A stretch of DNA of 64,000 nucleotides, taken from the NCBI GenBank assembly GCA_905221605.1, contig CAJNDS010002534.1, forward strand, positions 204,501 to 268,500, in the 5' to 3' direction. The stretch is from Symbiodinium natans (lineage: Eukaryota; Sar; Dinophyceae; Suessiales; Symbiodiniaceae). This document shows, piece after piece, positions 36,497-47,372 of the stretch. Both the position numbers and the translations under genes were made by a program. The notes under the pieces are model-generated. The model was given only the letters and a program-made list of their open reading frames with translations, had not been told where the DNA came from and ran no database searches. Position 1 is the first letter of the stretch; each line of letters starts with the position of its first letter.

Positions 36497-39400
36497 ATGC
36501 CCATAGGGTTTGTGTCACGTAAGATCAACCCAATAGTTGTAGAGGACCAGGAGGAGATGGTGCGGCGGTGGGCCTTGCTGGAGAAAGAAAGGGATGAAGC
36601 TAACCAGGAGCGACACGTGAACGACCTGCAGCGTGAGGCCATCCAACGGGAGAGGGAGCGCTTGCTCGAAGAGGGTGCCAGGCTGCAAGAAGGCAGAATG
36701 GCCTGGCATGGGGCCATGCAGGAGGCAGACTTGCAGAGGCAGCGTGATGAGCTACAGACCTTACAGACCATTGAAGCCAAAAGGCTAGAGGACCACCAGG
36801 CGCACGAGTCTGCTCGGGAGGCAGAGCATTCCCAGAAAGTGCAGGCATTGGAAGCTGATGCTGCGCAACACCAGAAGGAAGTGTTGGACCTCAAGGAAGA
36901 GGTTGCCGCCCTGCAGATGGAACTCAGGAAAGGGCTGACCCAGTCGTCCCCTGATACTCAAATCCTAGAGCAGCTCCTGCAGCGCTTGGGTCCAAGCCCA
37001 TCCAACCTGACACTTGAAGCCAAGGAGGCAGCGGAGGCAGCGGAGGCAGCGGAGGCAAGGGAGGCGAGGGAGGCGCGGGAGGCGCGGGAGGCGCGGGAGG
37101 CACGTGAGGCGCGGGAGGCGAGGGACGCGAGGGAGGCGCGGGAGGCGCGGGAGGAGGTGCGGCACTTGCGCGAGGTGTACCGACAAGAGCAGACCGCGGT
37201 GGCAGAGTTGAAGGCCGAGGTGCGAAGACTGAGTGAGCCGGCCAAATCGGAGGTGGTTATGCAAATGCCGCGTGAGCTTCTACAAACGTTGGAGCAGATT
37301 GCCCAACGGCTACCAATTCAAGAGCTCACAGCCGCAGAAGTCAGAGAGTTCAAGCACCTGCAAGCACACCAAGCAACCAAAAGCGCTCAGACGCTTGAAG
37401 CTGAGGGAGGCCTTCAAGCTGGCATCTCCAGACGCAGTCAATCCACTTTGCTGACCTCACAGGAGGGAGGCGATGGCGACGTACCACAACAGCTCAGGGC
37501 CCAGCTCTGCTCCCAAGCACAAGAGCTGTCGAGGCTTCAGGAGGAGCAGTCCAGGCAACAATCGGAAGCAGAGAGTACAACGCGGAGGCTCAAGGAAGAA
37601 TTGGAAGCCATGCGAGAGCACATTGCGCACTTGCAACGAACGCCTCCGCCTATGCCACATTCCAATCTGACAAGCCTTTCTGTGGGGGCATGCCCAGGTG
37701 AGGAAGAAGTCATCGACTCCGGCCTTCGCGGGTCTGATCGCAGTCCACCTGGTCAAGGTCCACCTGCTGCCAGCACAAACTGGGCACCGTTAGCACCCGC
37801 CACAGAAATCGCCGGTGCAGCCAGCAGCAAGCAAGACTCGCCAGGTCCACCATTTGCAGGAAGCGACAAAGCCACTGAGAAGAGCGCAGCTTCAGGTGGC
37901 GGTGCCTCAGGGCGCAGTGAGGATGCAGCGCACGCGAGGGGTGCAAAAGAGGCAGCCCGACATATTGCTTCACCTGCACCCAGCAGTGGCGAGCCAGCTT
38001 CGCAGAGCCCTGAGGGAAGCGTTGTTAGCAGGCGCTCAGAGCCTGCAACTCCGAAGAGCGCAGCTTCAGGTGGCGGTGCTCCAGGGCGCAGTGAGGATGC
38101 AGCGCACGCGAGGGGTGCAAAAGAGGCATCCCGACATATTGCTTCACCTGCACCGCCTGCACCCAGCAGTGGCGAGCCAGCTTCGCAGAGCCCTGAGGGA
38201 AGCGTTGTTAGCAGGCGCTCAGAGCCTGCAACTCCGAAGAGCGCAGCTTCAGGTGGCGGTGCCTCAGGGCGCAGTGAGGATGCAGCGCACGCGAGGGGTG
38301 CAAAAGAGGCAGCCCGACATATTGCTTCACCTGCACCCAGCAGTGGCGAGCCAGCTTCGCAGAGCCCTGAGGGAAGCGTTGTTAGCAGGCACTCAGAGCC
38401 TGCAACTCCGAAGAGCGCAGCTTCAGGTGGCGGTGCTCCAGGGCGCAGTGAGGATGCAGCGCACGCAAGGGGTGCAAAAGAGGCATCCCGACATATTGCT
38501 TGCACCGCCTGCACCCAGCAGTGGCGAGCCAGCTTCGCAGAGCCCTGAGGGAAGCGTTGTTAGCAGGCGCTCAGAGCCTGCAACTCCGAAGAGCGCAGCT
38601 TCAGGTGGCGGTGCCTCAGGGCGCAGTGAGGATGCAGCGCACGCGAGGGGTGCAAAAGAGGCAGCCCGACATATTGCTTCACCTGCACCCAGCAGTGGCG
38701 AGCCAGCTTCGCAGAGCCCTGAGGGAAGCGTTGTTAGCAGGCACTCAGAGCCTGCAACTCCGAAGAGCGCAGCTTCAGGTGGCGGTGCTCCAGGGCGCAG
38801 TGAGGATGCAGCGCACGCAAGGGGTGCAAAAGAGGCATCCCGACATATTGCTTTCACCTGCACCCAGCAGTGGCGAGCCAGCTTCGCAGAGCCCTGAGGG
38901 AAGCGTTGTTAGCAGGCGCTCAGAGCCTGCAACTCCGAAGAGCGCAGCTTCAGGTGGCGGTGCCTCAGGGCGCAGTGAGGATGCAGCGCACGCGAGGGGT
39001 GCAAAAGAGGCAGCCCGACATATTGCTTCACCTGCACCCAGCAGTGGCGAGCCAGCTTCGCAGAGCCCTGAGGGAAGCGTTGTTAGCAGGCGCTCAGAGC
39101 CTGCAACTCCGAAGAGCGCAGCTTCAGGCGGCGGTGCTCCAGGGCGCAGTGAGGATGCAGCGCACGCAAGGGGTGCAAAAGAGGCATCCCGACATATTGC
39201 TTCACCTGCACCCAGCAGTGGCGAGCCAGCTTCGCAGAGCCCTGAGGGAAGCGTTGTTAGCAGGCGCTCAGAGCCTGCAACTCCGAAGAGCGCAGCTTCA
39301 GGTGGCGGTGCCTCAGGGCGCAGTGAGGATGCAGCGCACGCGAGGGGTGCAAAAGAGGCATCCCGACATATTGCTTCACCTGCACCCAGCAGTGGCGAGC

Positions 39401-42006
39401 CAGCTTCGCAGAGCCTTGAGGGAAGCGTTGTTAGCATGCACTCAGAGCCTGCAACTCCGAAGAGCGCAGCTTCAGGTGGCAGTGCTCCAGGGCGCAGTGA
39501 GGATGCAGCGCACGCAAGGGGTGCAAAAGAGGCATCCCGACATATTGCTTCACCTGCACCCAGCAGTGGCGAGCCAGCTTCGCAGAGCCCGGAGGGAAGC
39601 GTTGTTAGCAGGCGCTCAGAGCCTGCAACTCCGAAGAGCGCAGCTTCAGGTGGCGGTGCTCCAGGGCGCAGTGAGGATGCAGCGCACGCGAGGGGTGCAA
39701 AAGAGGCATCCCGACATATTGCTTCACCTGCACCCAGCAGTGGCGAGCCAGCTTCGCAGAGCCCTGAGGGAAGCGTTGTTAGCAGGCACTCAGAGCCCGC
39801 AACTCCGAAGAGCGCAGCTTCAGGTGGCGGTGCTCCAGGGCGCAGTGAGGATGCAGCGCACGCGAGGGGTGCAAAAGAGGCATCCCGACATATTGCTTCA
39901 CCTGCACCCAGCAGTGGCGAGCCAGCTTCGCAGAGCCCTGAGGGAAGCGTTGTTAGCAGGCGCTCAGAGCCTGCAACTCCGAACGCAGCTTCAGGTGGCG
40001 GTGCAGGGCGCAGTGAGGATGCAGCGCACGCGAGGGGTGCAAAAGAGGCATCCCGACATATTGCTTCACCTGCACCCAGCAGTGGCGAGCCAGCTTCGCA
40101 GAGCCCTGAGGGAAGCGTTGTTAGCAGGCGCTCAGAGCCTGCAACTCCGAAGAGCGCAGCTTCAGGCGGCGGTGCTCCAGGGCGCAGTGAGGATGCAGCG
40201 CACGCAAGGGGTGCAAAAGAGGCATCCCGACATATTGCTTCACCTGCACCCAGCAGTGGCGAGCCAGCTTCGCAGAGCCCTGAGGGAAGCGTTGTTAGCA
40301 GGCGCTCAGAGCCTGCAACTCCGAAGAGCGCAGCTTCAGGTGGCGGTGCCTCAGGGCGCAGTGAGGATGCAGCGCACGCGAGGGGTGCAAAAGAGGCAGC
40401 TCGACAAATAGCTTCACCTGCGCCCAGCAGTGGCGAGCCAGCTTCGCAGAGCCCTGAGGGAAGCGTTGTTAGCAGGTTCTCAGAGCCTGCAACTCCGAAG
40501 AGCGCAGCTTCAGGTGGCGGTGCCTCAGGGCGCAGTGAGGATGCAGCGCACGCGAAGGATGCAAAAGAGGCAGTCCGACATATTGCTTCACCTGCGCCCA
40601 GCAGTGGCGAGCCAGCTTCGCAGAGCCCTGAGGGAAGTGTTGTTAGCAGGCGCTCAGAGCCTGCAACTCCGAAGAGCGCAGCTTCAGGTGGCGGTGCCTC
40701 AGGGCGCAGTGAGGATGCAGCGCACGCAAGGGCTGCAAAAGAGGTAGTCCGACATATCGCTTCACCTGCGCCCAGCAGTGGCGAGCCAGCTTCGCAGAGC
40801 CCTGAGGGAAGCGCTGTTAGCAGGCGCTCAGAGCCCGCAACTCCGAAGAGCGCAGCTTCAGGTGGCGGTGCTCCAGGGCGCAGTGAGAATGCAGCGCACG
40901 CGAAGGATGCCAAAGAGGCAGCCCGACATATAGCTTCACCTGCGCCCAGCAGTGGCGAGCCAGCTTCGCAGAGCCCTGAGGGCAGCGTTGTTAGCAGGTG
41001 CTCAGAGCCCGCAACTCCGAAGAGCGCAGCTTCAGGTGGCGGTGCCTCAGGGCGCAGTGAGGATGCCGCGCACGCGAAGGATGCCAAAGAGGCAGCCCGA
41101 CATATAGCTTCACCTGCGCCCAGCAGTGGCGAGCCAGCTTCGCAGAGCCCTGAGGGAAGTGTTGTTAGCAGGCGCTCAGAGCCTGCAACTCCGAAGAGCG
41201 CAGCTTCAGGTGGCGGTGCCTCAGGGCGCAGTGAGGATGCAGCGCACGCAAGGGCTGCAAAAGAGGTAGTCCGACATATCGCTTCACCTGCGCCCAGCAG
41301 TGGCGAGCCAGCTTCGCAGAGCCCTGAGGGAAGCGCTGTTAGCAGGCGCTCAGAGCCCGCAACTCCGAAGAGCGCAGCTTCAGGTGGCGGTGCTCCAGGG
41401 CGCAGTGAGAATGCAGCGCACGCGAAGGATGCCAAAGAGGCAGCCCGACATATAGCTTCACCTGCGCCCAGCAGTGGCGAGCCAGCTTCGCAGAGCCCTG
41501 AGGGAAGCGTTGTTAGCAGGCGCTCAGAGCCCGCAACTCCGAAGAGCGCAGCTTCAAGTCACAATTCAGTGTCTCCTGCTTCCAGTGCCGACCGGGCACC
41601 GTCGGTACCGGTGACGGAAATCGAAGCCAGCAGCCAGCCTGCCAGTCCCAGCAGAGAGGCCGAGACTGCCGATGATGACTTGGCTTTTTTGGAGTACATA
41701 ACCCCAATCGCCAGAAGGCAAGACTCGCCAGTGGCAGGAAGCGCACTTGTGCATGCCACAGAGAGTAAACCCTGCGCGAAGGAGGGTTCATCTGCAAGTA
41801 CGAAAGGGACAACTCTGCATGCTGGTGAGCAGGCAGACGCCCCACCTGCCATACCTGCCCCCGCCAGCGGAGAGCGCATCAGAATGCTCACTGCGGCAGA
41901 CCTCAGCCGGCAAGCGGATCTGATCGCAGATGATCTGCTCAACCAGGAGGCTGCAGAGGCTCTGCGTCAGCATACAGAAGCAATGAAGCAAGATCAAGCA
42001 ACATAG
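36497..42006 (+). CDS. coiled-coil protein with about 21 Ser/Pro/Ala-rich 58-residue repeats
   Basis: I start at the ATG at 36497 (MPIGFVSRKINPIVV); the frame is open further upstream (TTG at 36341), so a 5-prime exon is possible. The first 390 or so residues are strongly charged and heptad-like (long Glu/Arg/Gln runs, including an EAREAREAR stretch encoded at 37056-37156), i.e. a long coiled coil. From 37880 to 41556 come about 21 copies of a 58-residue unit (SPAPSSGEPAS...TPKSAASGGG...RSEDAAHARGAKEASRHIA), rich in SP/TP sites. A unique tail of about 150 residues ends at a stop at 42004-42006. Two indels break the frame: about 5 bp missing near 38500 and one T extra near 38852. The protein continues in the next frame each time, so the gene is either damaged or these are assembly errors in the repeat. 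Family and function unknown; it resembles a disordered scaffold. Confidence 0.65.
37022..37156 (+). repeat. 9-bp coding repeat (GAGGCGCGG-like)
   Basis: Imperfect 9-bp units translate to repeated Glu-Ala-Ala and then Arg-Glu-Ala triplets within the coiled coil. Codon-level drift (gcg/gca, agg/cgg) suggests selection on the charge pattern or simple slippage. Confidence 0.85.
37880..41556 (+). repeat. 174-bp coding minisatellite, about 21 units
   Basis: The CCCAGCAGTGGCGAGCC landmark recurs at 174-bp spacing (39211, 39385, 39559, 39733, 39907 and so on). Exceptions include 182-bp units with an extra CACCTGCACCG and one 168-bp unit (39907-40075) with two separate 3-bp deletions that keep the frame. 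The last third shows a 522-bp (three-unit) higher-order repeat, with KDAKEAARHIA and RAAKEVVRHIA endings alternating. Three frames stay open through most of the array: the coding one, a second plus frame, and one minus frame of 886 codons. Confidence 0.95.
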
Positions 42007-44365
42007 CACCCTTGGCCTACAACTTTAACGCCGACCTAGCCAAGCCAATTCAGCACGGGCGAGCCGTCCCTGGAGAAACAGAAGACCTGCGTGCAGAGCA
42101 AGTCGCAGGTGTTGGCGATGCCTTCGGCTGCGAGAGACCCGCCGGCCAAAGCAACAAATGTCAGCAAGGCATGTCAAAGACGTGCTCTGTGCCGAGGTTC
42201 CAAAAGAAACCCGCTTCAGTCTCGTTCGCACTCTTTGTTCAGGGGTGCCTTCACGATAAGGAAGATTCCATAGTGCTCGCTGTAGTCTTCCTCCACTGCG
42301 GGGTACGGAAGTCTCTTGGCCGAGTACGGGTTGAATTGCTTTGATCTCCTCCTGATTTGGCAGGGCCGCATTTTACTCGGGGCTTCGGGGCGGTCAGCTC
42401 TTCGGCGAGGCTCCGGCAAGCTGACTAGCCATGACCGAGCGGGCAAAAGATAGCGTTGCCTGCAGCCAGGCCGTGGTGAAGATTTGCCAGAAGTACGGAT
42501 GGACAGACTCTTTGCCTTTTGCCCAGGCCTCAGTCGGCCTTTGTGGGGTGGCTTCTCGGAGCTTTTGGTCATGCTAAGGTGAAGAAGTCGGCTTCCCAGC
42601 CTGGCATTTTTCAGATCTGGAATAGCGGCATGCCTGGGGGACCTGAGGCCCTTCAATCCAGAGGAGAGTTACCTTGACGAAGCAATCGGATTTCCGCTGG
42701 CCCTGATCGGCTTCTATTTTCAGGCTTGCGGGGGGCTGGACATCGTGTGCTGGGTATTCGGTCCGACTGCGCACACGTAGCCCAAAACCTAAACCCTAAC
42801 TATCATTCTTCCGATTCTCACGCTCGCACAAGGCATGTGTGAGAGTGAGCGTCGGAGCATCATTTTCGGGGACATTTTTGTTGTGGGTGTGCCACCGCGA
42901 GGTGGGTAATCCCACAAAAATCCCATAAACATCCCCTAGCACCCTCAAGCCGTTCCGCAACAATCACCGAAAGCCCCACCCCTAAACCCTGAACCCCAAA
43001 CCCTAAAGTCGAAACCCATAGTTCCACACAACCCCAAGAGCCGCTGCCCAGTTGACGCACTTCTTCGCGCTGCTGCCGTTTCCCCTGGATTGGCTCCTTT
43101 GGCCCCTGACCTGCGTTGAGCAGCTCCTGGAGCTCCAGGCGACTCCTATACACCAAACAAGTGTAGAGATCTCCATATACATGTCGATGTAAGCCATTCT
43201 TTGATCATGTCGGTACTTTGTTTGCTCATCTTTCAAGAGGAATTGCACTGACTTCCACTTGGAGGATCTCAAGAACCGAGTGTGATCCGAAGTCGAACCT
43301 GTACTTTGGGGACCAACGTTTCAAGTTGAGGTTCATGATGTATGTTGAGTTTGGGACGTCTCGTTGACATGACAATGCTACTGGCTGGAAGGAAACGCCT
43401 CCGGGATCTTGGATCTGAGACCCCCATCCCCCCTCCAACCCCTTTCCGGAAGAGCCCCCGCGACCATGTCCATGGTCGTTTTTGTCTTGGGGGGATATAC
43501 ATACAGGTATTGTATGTCGTGTTGCGTTTTTAGGGTGTCTTGTTTCAGTTGTGTTGGTTACTTCTGTTTAGGGTTTAGTGTTGTTGGCTGGGTTAACAAT
43601 GCCATCAGAAAGACACCGAGTTTCACAAAGTCGGGTTAAAACAAGGGCCTTTGAGAGGCCCTTGGAAAAAGGGAACTTCAGAGGCATTCCCAACCCAAAA
43701 AACCCGAAACGCTGTTTTCAAGTGCTTGCGTCTTGACAGATCAGCTGGTGATGAGCCACGAGGCTGGGGGCGAGGTCGCGCCGCGCGCACACGCTCGACT
43801 GAAGAACCCCCCATGCCCTCCAGTCTCGCTACCTGGCACTTCGATTGCTGCGATTGCGCGCCGCTGCTTCATTGGCAGGCTGCTGAATCATTGCGGATGA
43901 GCCCCCGCAACTCCTACAGTTAGGCAAACTATTTACATAGACGTGAGCCACGTTGCTTGCGGAGTTCCAGCGGCCAGTGGCAACACTCCATACTGCAGTG
44001 CTTCGCTTGGCCGCGGCAGCTGATGTCTATATCCATGGTTTTGTCGTCACTTCCCAGAAATGCAGGCAGCAGTACCTGCTGCGTTAACATCTCTGCCCAA
44101 GAGGGCATCGTTTCCAGGATCCTAAAGATGGAGATGAGCATTTGCAGTCTTTGCAGTCGAACTGACCGGGAGCTTGAGCTGATGCGGTCGGCTGCACCTT
44201 TACCTCCACTGCTCAACCTCCTTCTGCAGTTTGTTGGCTGAAGCCGTGGAACATCCATAGACTGTAGCTGAGCAGCAGCGTGTGTGGCGAAGAGGCGTGC
44301 CGCCATAATGCATACTCGTACTATCAAGCTTGTATTGGATCGCGGTGCCAGAAACTAAGGCCCAG
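42007..44365. other. intergenic, no gene recognised
   Basis: Scattered CCCTAAA/TTTAGGG words (42786-42800, 42983-43006, 43570-43578). Frames up to 146 codons occur on both strands but show no motif. A frame at 43929-44327 (minus) and one at 43957-44241 (plus) overlap one another; neither looks convincingly coding. Confidence 0.45.
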
Positions 44366-45568
44366 ATGGTGGACCTGGCTGACATCGCACCCATCTTCTC
44401 TAGCTATTCAGCCTCTGCTTCGGGCGAGCTAGATGGCAGGAATCGCCATCTCGGTGTGGCTGAATCTTCAAGTGCATGGAAAAGCCTATTTTGCTTGAAA
44501 AAGAGACGGGTGCCAACCCGAAGGAGCTTCACCAAACTCTGCAAGGACTGCAGCTTGTTTGCCCTGGCCTCATGGGCAGCCAGTGGTCGGACCTTTGTGA
44601 GCCTCTTTTTTATCCGGCAATCCCAACGTGGGTAAGGATCGGAGTTTCAGTTCGACCGATGCAGACCTCATCTTCGCAAAGGTCGTGCCAAAGGTGCTGG
44701 AGTTGGGGCAGTGTATGGTTTGTGGTTGTTCGGCGTACAGGAACATGTCATGGGTTGGTGCCATCCATCCGGGCCTCTGCACAGGGTCAGCGACGAATCA
44801 CCATTGCCGAGTTTGAGAAGGCTCGCGTATACTTCTGGGCTGGAGCCAGAGAAGCTGTTGAGTCTGTGGGGAAACTCAGGGCCGAACCGATCAGGATCGC
44901 GTAGGGGGGGGGGGGATGGCACACAGACTCTGGCAAAGGAACCTCCCCCTCGCCTTCGTCGAACCCTCGGCCTTAAGTCGAACCCCTGTTTGGCCTCGTC
45001 GAACCCCTTTTTCGAAAGCAAATAAAGGTTCCCGGCTTTCGTCCAACTTCGTTTTGGCCTGTGGGTGTTTCGGGGCCTTCGTCGAGCTTCCCCAGGCGTC
45101 CTGCTCATCCCCGTCCTGATGCGTTTGTCCCGTGGAGACGTGTGCATGTCCAGTCGCAACACCCTGTGCTGCTACAGTACGGCAGGCGCTCAGTCTCATC
45201 GCTGATCGGCGCGGATGCAGCCAGGAGCACGCCTTTGCAAAACTCAACATTAAACATGCGGATATGAGAACGACCTGTCACCCGTGTAGGACGATGTCAT
45301 GCAGAGAGTCGCAGATGGGGCAGGCCCTGCCTTGGAAGGGACCAAGGCGGAGGCAGTGTCCTGGCATAAAAGTGTGCTTTGGGAAAGTGAGGGTTCTCTT
45401 GGGTGTTCAATGCCCGGGCAAGATGCAATTTGGAGCGCACACGGTCTGCCTGAGGTGCGATTTCATGATGACAAGACAACCTACACGGGCACTCATGCCC
45501 GTGGTGGACCTGAGTCTGTGCCCAAGGCCACCCAGTCTGCCCACAGTGCCTTCGGGTTTGGGTATTGA
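44366..45568 (+). CDS. p25-alpha (TPPP-like) unit A, seven exons
   Basis: Exons: 44366-44439, 44524-44560, 44637-44693, 44785-44820, 45186-45224, 45290-45355 and 45455-45568. Joined, they give about 141 residues that align along the length of the p25-alpha family (tubulin polymerisation-promoting proteins, which bind and stabilise microtubules). The core reads F..Y......ELDGRSFTKLCKDCSL, then STDADLIFAKVVPK, then RRITIAEFEKALSLIADRR, then DDVMQRVADGAG, and a C-terminal TYTGTHARGGPE block matching the family's YTGxH motif. Every junction keeps phase. Donors are GA, GC, GT, GC, GA and GT; all acceptors are AG followed by G. The ATG at 44366 is plausible, but an upstream exon is possible because the frame is open before it. 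The last exon may instead splice at 45527 (GC) into unit B, making one two-domain protein. No transcript evidence here. Confidence 0.85.
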
Positions 45569-46340
45569 CTTGCAAGGTGAAGGGATATTGCTTCTTGGGT
45601 TCCTGTGCCAAACCTTCCAGAATAAAGCCTTCCAGATGAAAGCCTTCCATCGGCACCTTCGCCCGAGGGCTATGGCCACGTGCCCCAGACAGCCATGAAG
45701 CCGCGGCGGTCGCTTTCCCGGACGTCCAGTGGAGTCACCCGCCTTTGTCTATCCTTCTCTCATGCGGCCTAATCCCGAATCTCAAAAAGTTCTCACAGAA
45801 ACAGCATGAGCGGTGTGATGCAGCCCTCAAGCCTGCAAGGCATGTGCTTTGCCCAATCTCCTGAATGCCAGCACGGGAAGCAGCTCGGGCACTGTCGGCA
45901 CAGTGGAGCGCAAGCTCAGCCGCAGCTTCGTCGCAGAGTCTTTGTGAGAAGGGTCTCGGGTTTAGGGAGGTTGGCTTCAGAGGTCCGTGTTAAAAAAAGG
46001 GAGGTTGGCACAGGGGTAGGATACAAGGGTTAATTTATTTTCATGACCTGCGTTGGACTTGATGATGTTGGGCTGCCTGCTAGCCTACCAGAAAGTGCCT
46101 TTTTGATTCCAAGAGCAGGCTTGAGCATGCTAAGGGAGGTCCAAAGTTGGTTGATTTTCAAAGGGGTTCAGTGCAGGAACAGGATCCAATGGGTGGATTC
46201 GCCCAATCACTCCACTCGAGAAAGCTGCAACAATCAGTCGCAGAGAGGCTGGCAGGACTTTTTGCATATTTCGCATCGATGCAATGCGGCAAGCTGGGTT
46301 CTTGTACCCAGTTTTCGTCGCATGTTTCTGTTTGCTGCAG
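45569..46340. other. spacer (or intron) between p25-alpha units
   Basis: No coding exon recognised. If the two units form one protein, this is an intron from 45527 to 46340 (814 bp) with a GC donor and a pyrimidine-rich CTGCAG acceptor. Otherwise it holds the 3-prime end of unit A and the unlocated first exon of unit B. Confidence 0.5.
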
Positions 46341-47372
46341 GGCTGCGGCCTCCTCGAGAATGTCTTCGAAGCATATTGCAGCCCTGGTCAAACAGAACCT
46401 TGTCAGTGGTCTATGAGCTGGGTTTCTGGGCTGCAGCATCCATTCCGACAGATAAAGAGCAAGGAGATGGATGGCAAGGGCTTCACCAAGCTGATGAAGG
46501 ATAGCAAGATCGTGGGCTCAAGGTTCACTACAACGGACGGGCAGCATGCACTAGTAGATGCATCTTGCTTTGCTTGCTGCTTTGCTTACCGTTCCGAAAG
46601 AGGCCTCATGTGCACGTCATGGCTCGCAGGATGCTGACTTGACATTCGCCAAAGTCGTGTCGAAAGGCCCACATATTGCAACCATTTGCAACCCCGAGTT
46701 GCCCCCCCCCCCCCCCGCCCAGACGAGTCTGTTTTCGTGGTTGAGAGAGGCCTTCGGAGGATTGATTTCCTGCAGTTCAAGGCAGCGCTACTGATCGTGG
46801 CGGATACTTGGCTGCTTCCCTAAGTCGGCGGTGAGATGCTAAGTCAGGGGGCAACAGTCGTGCCCTGCGTTTTATGGACGTGAGGAGAGGAAGAACATTG
46901 AAGCTGGAGACGTTTTTGAAGCTGTGGCCAGGCCGGGACAGCAGTGCATGAGTTGTATATACTCCGAGGGACTGGACTGGTGGCAAACCAAGATCTACTG
47001 TACTCGTGGTACACCTGATGCGCGACTGGTGCGATTGGTGCGACGATGCCAAAAACGACTTCCATGTATGCAGCGGCTATGTGCTGCAGTTGTGTTGATG
47101 CAACGCCTCGGGGCCCAGGATTCTGATCTCTGCAGTAGGCCAAGCACGTGGAAAAGAGCTTTTATTGTTCATAGCCTGTGAGGCAGTTTGCAGGCCCTCA
47201 GCTGTGCGGCACGCGAACCGAGTCAGTGCGCTTCCACGATGCCCCATGGCTGCAGCCAGCGCTCAAGTGCCTGAGATCTGCTCTGGTAAGAACCAAGGAC
47301 ATCAGCACCTACACAGGAGTCCACGCCAATGGGGGCCCTGATGCTGTAGCCAAAGGCATCCCCAGAGCTTGA
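46341..47372 (+). CDS. p25-alpha (TPPP-like) unit B, seven exons, 5-prime end unresolved
   Basis: Exons: 46341-46394, 46464-46535, 46630-46666, 46750-46802, 46885-46931, 47183-47240 and 47298-47372. The joined protein is homologous to unit A throughout: LLENVFEAYCSPG, EMDGKGFTKLMKDSKI, TTTDADLTFAKVVSK, LRRIDFLQFKAALLIVA, GDVFEAVA, GTRTESVRFHDD and TYTGVHANGGPDAVAK, ending in a stop at 47370-47372. Donors are GA, GA, GC, GA, GC and GC, with no GT; all acceptors are AG followed by G. The first exon shown follows a clear acceptor (TTTGCTGCAG), so the true start lies upstream, either in unit A or in an exon I could not find. Exon 3 is 37 nt, and the shortest intron is 57 bp. The 15-C run at 46702-46716 lies in an intron. 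Confidence 0.83.

Noticed and set aside
37815-40411. Plus-strand frames rich in LRRALREALLAG across the repeat array
   Set aside because: Second open frame of the same minisatellite. The N-terminal coiled coil and the C-terminal tail belong to the Ser/Pro/Ala frame instead.
38775-41435. 886-codon minus-strand ORF across the 174-bp repeats
   Set aside because: It exists only because the repeat unit is a multiple of three. It begins and ends with the array and has no unique flanking domain, so I treat it as a shadow of the plus-strand gene.
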